23,947 nucleotides of DNA from a virus: IMG/VR virus record IMGVR_UViG_3300034063_000999, positions 1 to 23,947 of that record. One strand, written 5' to 3'. The position numbers and the translations under genes were made by a program. Position 1 is the stretch's first letter. Each line of letters opens with the position of its first letter. Of this stretch, positions 11,536 through 17,300 are shown one piece after another. Below the pieces are notes generated by a model that was given only the letters and a program-made list of their open reading frames with translations, did not search any database and was not told where the DNA came from.

Positions 11536-12086
11536 AACCCATCACCGCCCGCACGCTCTCCCTAGTCGGCTTCGCCGCCAGCCAGTGGGCCACCGAGCGC
11601 CTCAACGGCAGTAAGCACCGGCGCCAATACCGCGAGCTGGTCGCCGCCGGCCTTGCCCTGCATGAGTCCGGCGAGCTATACGCAGCCGCGCCCAAAATGC
11701 GCCGAGCGCTCGCCACCATAGCCAAGCACGCCGCTCCCTTGGCCTTGGTGGTGATCCTCGCCGGCTGCGCCGCGGTCGAGCCGGAGGTCCGCCGGCCAAC
11801 CGCCCGCATGGTGCCCATGAGGATCGCCAGCCAGCCCATCGGCGCCGTGGTCTTTCTCAATGGCGAATACATGGGGCTGACACCGCTGACCATCCCGGTC
11901 GAGGCCGACCCGGACGGCGCGTGGCAGCATGACGTACGCATCCAGGTGCAGGTGCCGCAGGACAGCAGCATCGAGGATACCTACACGTCCTACGAGGGCT
12001 ACGCCGTGCCGCGGCACCTGCTCTTCCGCATCCCGCGCTATGTCCACTGGTATTCCGCCACGCAGCAGCACCGGCCGCAGCTATGA
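11532..12086 (+). CDS. PEGA-domain lipoprotein
   Basis: 184 codons. Residues 56-79 (MRRALATIAKHAAPLALVVI then LAGC) form a textbook lipoprotein signal with lipobox L-A-G-C at Cys79. After it comes a PEGA domain (MRIASQPIGAVVFLNGEYMG LTPLTIPV split by a turn), a beta repeat usually facing the periplasm or outer surface. The 55 residues before the signal peptide look like a separate helical segment, so translation may also start at the internal ATG at 11697. In the lysogeny-side operon it is a candidate for surface alteration or superinfection exclusion by the lysogen. Confidence 0.72.
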   Translation: MKPITARTLSLVGFAASQWATERLNGSKHRRQYRELVAAGLALHESGELYAAAPKMRRALATIAKHAAPLALVVILAGCAAVEPEVRRPTARMVPMRIASQPIGAVVFLNGEYMGLTPLTIPVEADPDGAWQHDVRIQVQVPQDSSIEDTYTSYEGYAVPRHLLFRIPRYVHWYSATQQHRPQL

Positions 12087-12307
12087 CCCGCCACGACTAC
12101 CTCGCCACCGGCACGTTCCCTTGGGACGGCATCCGCATCGCCGGCCGCCGCTTTGACTCACCGGAGCTGCTCGCCATGATGCGGCGGCAGTGCCTGTGCG
12201 CGGACAGCGTGCGTCATGCCTGCGCCGACCTTGATGTGCTGCCATTCGCCGAGGAGGTTGCGGGGATTGAGGCGTATATTTGCCGCAGGGAAGCGGCCTA
12301 CTGCTGA
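12083..12307 (+). CDS. small hypothetical protein (74 aa)
   Basis: Starts MTRHDYLATGTFPWDGIRIA; contains CLCADSVRHAC and ends CRREAAYC, so it is Cys-rich (5 Cys) for its size and could bind a metal. The ATG overlaps the lipoprotein stop (ATGA). Its last 10 nt overlap the convergent integrase gene end. No family recognised. Confidence 0.55.
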   Translation: MTRHDYLATGTFPWDGIRIAGRRFDSPELLAMMRRQCLCADSVRHACADLDVLPFAEEVAGIEAYICRREAAYC

Positions 12308-13398
12308 TCCCAGACGCCGGTCAGATCAACCTCAGTGTCATACGTTGCGTAAAATCTGGAGGTCGTGCTGGGACTTTTGTGGCCGAGCATGTGCTGCACC
12401 ACGCTGATCTTTCCGGTCTCATTGAGCACGTCGCTGCCCGCCTGCCGGCGCAACTCGTAGGCAGCCGACCGCCGATCCGGCAGGAACTCGCGCACCCAGA
12501 GGTTGAAGTTGCGCTCCATAAATTTCTCCCGCATGCCCTTGGTGTGCCCGACCACCATAAAGTCGTCGGCCTCCATCAGCTCCGGAACCATCCACGCTGG
12601 GACGGCCATGACGCGGCCGCGCTTGGCGCCGGTCTTGAGCGTAAGCTTCTCCTCAGATCGCTCAATAACCACCATGACGTGCCGGTCCCCGCGGTCTTCG
12701 ATCCAGCCCTTGCGGCAGTAGGCGACCTCCTTGGGCGTCATGCCCAGGTAGCGAGTTAGTAAATACGCGCGCCGCGTGGCGCCGCCGATGGCCTTGCTGC
12801 TGGCCTCCATCTTTTTCAGCGTCTCCGGCGGGATGCGGACGAAGGTTGAGACTGGCGCCTTCATGCCCTTGGTCGCCGCGGCAAACTTGGCGATGGAGTC
12901 CGGCAGCTCAAAGCCCTCCCAGTCCAAGGGATGGGCGAAGATGGCGCGCGCGGCCGCCATATTGGTCCGCACACTGTAGGCGCTGCCTTGAAACTTCTCC
13001 CGATACTTGGCCACCAGCGAAGGCGAGATGACCGAGAGCGGCTTGGCGCGCGCCGCATCGTTGTCGCCGCCGAAGACCGTGCGCAGGATTAGGAGCAGGC
13101 AGTTGACATTGGCGTGGCGGCTGGCGATTTTGCTGACCTTCAAATAATGATCAATTGCCTTACCAACCGGGAGCGCTGTGGATCGCATGGCGTGATCTTT
13201 AAGGGCCGCGATGCCCTTGACGGCCGTTGCGTTGAGGATGACCTGCGCCTTGGCCTTGGCCATGTCGAGGTTGGCGGTGCCAAGCGAGACCCGTTGCCGC
13301 TTGCGGAGGCTTGGGTGGTAGAACTTGAGCTGCCAGCGCGGAGAGGCGCCTGTTGTGTAAATGCGTCCGGTGATACCGCTACTTTTGATCGTGTGCAT
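12298..13398 (-). CDS. int: tyrosine-type site-specific integrase
   Basis: 366 residues from the ATG at 13398 (MHTIKSSGITGRIYTTGASP); a GTG five codons upstream is possible. An N-terminal arm-binding region is followed by a SAM-like core-binding domain (about 75-170) and the catalytic domain: KTGAKRGR beta-strand Lys (259), YELRR (314-318, Tyr in place of the usual His, Arg present), LGH (338-340) and the nucleophile in SRFYATY (Tyr350). The first catalytic Arg, normally in a GLRxxE motif, appears as GMTPKE. It lies beside attP, as usual, and should insert the phage at a tRNA-Thr gene. Confidence 0.9.
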   Translation of the reverse strand: MHTIKSSGITGRIYTTGASPRWQLKFYHPSLRKRQRVSLGTANLDMAKAKAQVILNATAVKGIAALKDHAMRSTALPVGKAIDHYLKVSKIASRHANVNCLLLILRTVFGGDNDAARAKPLSVISPSLVAKYREKFQGSAYSVRTNMAAARAIFAHPLDWEGFELPDSIAKFAAATKGMKAPVSTFVRIPPETLKKMEASSKAIGGATRRAYLLTRYLGMTPKEVAYCRKGWIEDRGDRHVMVVIERSEEKLTLKTGAKRGRVMAVPAWMVPELMEADDFMVVGHTKGMREKFMERNFNLWVREFLPDRRSAAYELRRQAGSDVLNETGKISVVQHMLGHKSPSTTSRFYATYDTEVDLTGVWDQQ

Positions 13399-13434
13399 GC
13401 CGCTCTTTCGCACGGCAAAAACAGCGCGTCAAAT

Positions 13435-13470
13435 AGTTTGGCAGAATTTTGGTCGAAACTTTGGCAAAAT
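13435..13470 (+). repeat. integrase arm-type repeats, P arm
   Basis: Two direct repeats, AGTTTGGCAGAAT (13435-13447) and ACTTTGGCAAAAT (13458-13470), 23 bp apart, or two helical turns. Two related copies lie across the tRNA fragment at 13623 and 13649. Direct repeats flanking the crossover are the usual arm sites of a tyrosine integrase. They also sit upstream of the integrase gene and may serve its autoregulation. Confidence 0.6.
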
Positions 13471-13535
13471 GTGAGTGCATTCAAATGCAACCAAACGCAA
13501 TGTCTTGCGCTCTTTTCACAAGAATTTGATAGCTC

Positions 13536-13572
13536 GCCGGCATAGTTCAGTGGCAGAACACCTGATTTGTAA
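13536..13572 (+). other. attP core: 5' half of a tRNA-Thr(UGU) gene
   Basis: Sequence matches tRNA positions 1-38: acceptor GCCGGCA (13536-13542), TA, D-stem GTTC/GAAC with loop AGTGGCA, then anticodon stem CCTGA and loop TTTGTAA (anticodon TGT at 13568-13570). The expected 3' anticodon stem TCAGG is absent (CTAGC instead), and no T-arm or acceptor 3' strand follows. Identity therefore stops exactly at the end of the anticodon loop, the usual crossover region for tRNA-targeting integrases. It is not a functional tRNA by itself. Confidence 0.8.
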
Positions 13573-13622
13573 CTAGCCGATTTATCCGGGTTTACTCAGA
13601 TGCTCTAGTGGGTATGGCCAAT

Positions 13623-13657
13623 AGTTTGGCACTTGTTTTTGCCGCATCAGTTTGGTA
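13623..13657 (+). repeat. integrase arm-type repeats, P' arm
   Basis: Copies AGTTTGGCA (13623-13631) and AGTTTGGTA (13649-13657), 26 bp apart and in the same orientation as those at 13435 and 13458. The second overlaps the promoter for the HNH gene, so integrase binding may affect that gene. The segment 13573-13622 between core and arm holds an inverted ACTAG/CTAGT pair (13572-13576, 13605-13609) and nothing coding. Confidence 0.55.
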
Positions 13658-13661
13658 TAAT
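13633..13661 (+). promoter_or_regulatory. promoter of HNH endonuclease gene
   Basis: TTGTTT (13633-13638) and a perfect TATAAT (13656-13661) are separated by 17 bp. The transcript would begin near 13668, leaving only about 7 nt before the ATG at 13675, so the mRNA may be nearly leaderless; no strong Shine-Dalgarno is seen. This is the best sigma-70-type promoter in the window. Confidence 0.6.
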
Positions 13662-13674
13662 TGATGGGTAAATT

Positions 13675-14289
13675 ATGGAAGCTGCTGCCCACTCGGGCAC
13701 CAGCGCGGGAGCAAGCGGGAGGGTGTTTCGGGGTTACCGGACCAAGCGATACAAGGATGGGTCCACGGCCGTTTGCGAGCGCTGGGTTTCGCTCGAGACA
13801 TATCAAAAGGAGTTGGCGTACAAGCGCGAACACAACCGCGCGTACTACCAGCGCAACAAAGAAAGACTAGTGCCCTACCACGCTCAGTGGAAAAAGGACA
13901 ATCCCGAGAAGTTCGCCGCGCACCGTCGCACCTACATGCGCACTAACCCGCGCGCTCGGATCGGGAATAGTCTGCGCCGGCGTGTGGCTCGTTTGTTGGG
14001 CGCCAGCCAAAGTCGCGGGCGCTACCGCAAGCTGATAGGCTGCTCGCCGCAGGACTTGATGCTTTCCCTTGAGTGTCGCTTTGAGCCTGGCATGACGTGG
14101 CAGAACTATGGAAGCGCTTGGCACATCGACCACATTTTGCCGCTGTCTTCCTACGACCTCACCGACCCAGCCCAACAGCGCGAAGCCTTCCACTACACCA
14201 ACCTCCAGCCGCTCTGGGCGAGCGCCAATATGGCCAAGAGCGACACGGTGGAGGGCGAGGACATCGTGCTAGGGATGCTTGCGGCTTAG
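13675..14289 (+). CDS. HNH endonuclease
   Basis: 204 residues. The C-terminal third carries the HNH core: WHIDHILPLSSYDLTDPAQQ, then AFHYTNLQPLWASANMAKSD, where His-Ile-Asp-His supplies the catalytic and metal residues and the Asn of NLQPLW the middle position. The N-terminal part is basic and Tyr/Arg-rich (YKREHNRAYYQRNKERL), likely for DNA contact. A free-standing HNH gene between attP and the late operon, opposite in direction to its neighbours, may be a homing-type insertion or an accessory gene. It does not sit beside terminase here. Confidence 0.85.
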   Translation: MEAAAHSGTSAGASGRVFRGYRTKRYKDGSTAVCERWVSLETYQKELAYKREHNRAYYQRNKERLVPYHAQWKKDNPEKFAAHRRTYMRTNPRARIGNSLRRRVARLLGASQSRGRYRKLIGCSPQDLMLSLECRFEPGMTWQNYGSAWHIDHILPLSSYDLTDPAQQREAFHYTNLQPLWASANMAKSDTVEGEDIVLGMLAA

Positions 14290-14290
14290 G

Positions 14291-14321
14291 CAAAAAGAAA
14301 GGGCCAGCCGTAGCTGACCCT
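14291..14321 (-). terminator. rho-independent terminator of the late operon (possibly bidirectional)
   Basis: Stem 14300-14308 pairs with 14313-14321 around a CGTA loop with one mismatch. On the minus strand it is followed by TTTCTTTTTG (14300-14291), a proper T-tract, ending transcription after the gene at 14350-19881. On the plus strand a weaker TAGTCTCTTT follows, so it may also stop HNH transcripts. It is the only gap between the convergent genes. Confidence 0.75.
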
Positions 14322-14349
14322 TAGTCTCTTTCCGGGCGTGCCGGATGAG

Positions 14350-17300
14350 CTATTGTTCTTCCTGCTCAGCGACCACCGCGGCCATCCCGCCAACAAACAG
14401 CGCCTGCCCAGCCTTCTTGATACTCTCGCGCATCTGCGGGGTGATGTTGACGCGCCAGATGGGTGTTTCGACAGTTTTGGGAATGGTCTTCGGAACGCGC
14501 ATGCCAACGCGGCGAAGGGCAGCGACATCATCTTCGGTGGCATCAACGCGCTGCGAAATCTCGCCCTTCTCCACCTGCGCACCCCACTGCTTCACATACT
14601 TGCTGATCTCCTTGGGCAAGATCTGGTCGTAGAAGCCCTTCATGCCTTCGCCGCCAACGCGCAAATCAACTCCTGTAAAGTCTGCCTCGTATGGGTCGGC
14701 CGTTGTTGCTGCGCGTTGCTTTTGCGTCAGCTTGGCGTCTTTCTCAACCTGGGTCGTTATCTGCTTGATTGCCTTATCGGCAAGCTCCTTGCCTATTGTA
14801 TCGGCAAGCTCTTGGTCGGTTTTTGCAACGCGCCGCAAGCTATCATTCCCAGATGCTTCAACGTGCCATCCCGCCTGATCGGCTGGGCTTTCGATTTTAT
14901 GAACGCGAATCCGGTCAAAGTGCTGGCTCAAATCATACCGCGCAGCCTGCGTCTCCCCAGTCGTCCAGCCGATCCACTCCTTGCCGCTTCCAACGGCATC
15001 GGCGAGGGCGCGCTTGAACATCTGGACGGGCCAGTCTTTGCGGAAGGGGGCGTCGGGGATGGCTGCGTCTGGCGTTGCGGTGAAGTCGCCGTATCGCGCC
15101 CCAGTGTCTTGAATGTCGTTTTTGCTGATACCCTCCTTTGAAGCCTCTGCGCCAATGGCATCCCAGCGCTTTTGTGCCTCTGGCTTGGTAATTTCTCCAA
15201 GTTGGACGGGGCGCCATACTTCAAAATAAAACTGTTTGGCGAAGTCGTATTTACGTTGCTCGCCACCCGGATCGCCAGCATACCCCTTTTCACGCCCAGC
15301 CTGATGCCGGTCGCTCTGAACCTCCTCCAGAAACAACCCAGGTTTACCCGCCGCATCGGTGCGCTCGTTGAGGCGCATGTGGGCAACGTAGTTCGGGGTG
15401 TCGAAGTGTTTTGAGGTATAAACGTCGGGCTGGCCGCGTCCACCAAGACGCTGCGCCTCTTTCATTGCGGCCGCCTTATTGGCGAATCCAAACGCAATGG
15501 TCTGACCGTCCTTGTTTTGAATAGTCCACTTCCCTGACTGCGGAGCGCGGCCAGAGTTGTCTTCTGCAAAGGTGTAGCCCAAATCTCTCATTGGCATCGC
15601 CAGCACCACCTCCCGATAGTTCTCGCCGCCGGGTAGCTGGTATTGGCCGTAGCGAGTCTGGTTGCCGGTATCGTTGGCGTCACTGCCGAGCTGCTGGTCT
15701 TCGTATTCCAGAACGGCGCGCTCGTATTCGGAAAAGTCGCGCGTGCGCTGCGCCTGCCTTTCGAGAGCTTCAATGTCGGCTTGCGTCCACTGCTTGCGGA
15801 CGCCGCCCATCGTCACCTCCTCCAGCCTCACCGCCCCATCATCCGCCAGATACTTCAGCAACGCATCCTTCGGCACCTTCCCATTGTTCTCCTTGGCCAA
15901 CCTCTCGGCCGCCTGCAGTGCGCCGGTCCACTTCAACTCTTCGGCTTTGATGCCGTTCTGCGGGTTGGTCAGGATGGCGCGCACTTGGTCAACCGTGGCG
16001 GCCTTGCCTTGGATCTTGGCGTCGAGCACTTGGGCGGACTTCATGTAGAAGGGTAGGGCGTCTGCGAGAGCAGCATCCGGCATCGCCTGCCCACGCCTCT
16101 GCAACGCCCGCTGCAACTGCGGATCTTCCTCCCGCACGCCGCGGCGCAGCAGCTCTGCGCTGATCGCCTCGTTGCGCCGGAGCAGCTCGCGGGTCTGCGC
16201 CGCGCCGCCACGCACCGGACGGCCCTCGCGCATGCCCAGGGTGGACAGGCCGAGGTAGCCTTGGTTCTCCTCGTATTGGCGTTGGAGTTGGTCGGTGGTC
16301 AGCGTCTCAACGGCATCCGGCATCCCCTGAGCCTCCCGCGGGATCTGCTGGGGCATGCGGTCTTGCGGCAGGTCGGTGTCTAGGTCTGGTCGCGGAGCCG
16401 GGGCATCGGGCATGAAGTTGCCGTTGGCCTTTTGGTAATCAAAGCTAAAGCCTTGGCGGCCGGTGCCAGCGATGTCATCAAAGGTATCAAGGCGCAGCGT
16501 CTTGAGTGCGGAACCCTTGCCGCCGAGTCCGGTCAGCGGGTTGGCCGCTCGGTTGGTCTTGGTGCCGATGCCGAGCAAGGCGTTGACGGCGCTGCGACGG
16601 GTGTCGCCGATACCGTCTGCTCCAGCGCGTCCGTTGGCATGATTGTCCAGCACGCGGCGGAGGTCGGCCTCGAGCTGCTTGAAGTCCCAATTGATCTCGG
16701 CCAGCGAGGGGTCGCGCTGGGCGATGGCCTTCATGGCGCGGTTGCGGAACTGCGTGAGATCTACAACGAAGGCGTTGATGTTGCCGTCCTTGGTCGCTTG
16801 CCACTCAACGAACATCACCTCGCGGTTGATGGCTTGGGCGTTGCGCAGGTCGCCCTGCTTGAAGACATCCTTCGACTTGCCCAGCGCAAAGTAGCGCACC
16901 TGCATGGTCTCGCCAGCGGTGCCGAGCGCTTCCATGCGGCGGGCGAGCTGCTTGAGAGGCGCCGGGAATCGCGTGAGGTCAAAGCGCGGCGGCAACGTCT
17001 TGCCGGCGACAATGCGCTGACCGTCGCGGAAGCGGATGCCAAAGGTCGGGTCGTTCGGCTCCTTGGTGCCGCGGTCAATCATCTCACGCACCTGCTGCTG
17101 GCGGGCGCGAATGAACTTGGCGCGGTCGGGGTCGTTCTTTTTATCCCTCAACTTGACGTTGCCGCTCTCGTCGATGAAGGCCAGCTCGTTCTCAAGGCGG
17201 CCGTTGCCGTAGTCGCGGAACGTGACGTTTGGGTTGTTCTTCAGATCATTCGGGTTACCGCTGCGCGACAGCGGGGCGCCGACCGGAGCCTCATGCGCCG

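Noticed and set aside
13471-13535. Phage-supplied promoter for the rebuilt tRNA
   Set aside because: The best pair (TTGCGC at 13505, GATAGC at 13528) would start transcription inside the tRNA; nothing better found.
13536-13620. Complete tRNA-Thr, possibly with an intron
   Set aside because: No 3' anticodon stem, T-arm or TGCCGGC acceptor strand occurs downstream here or elsewhere in the window in a tRNA context.
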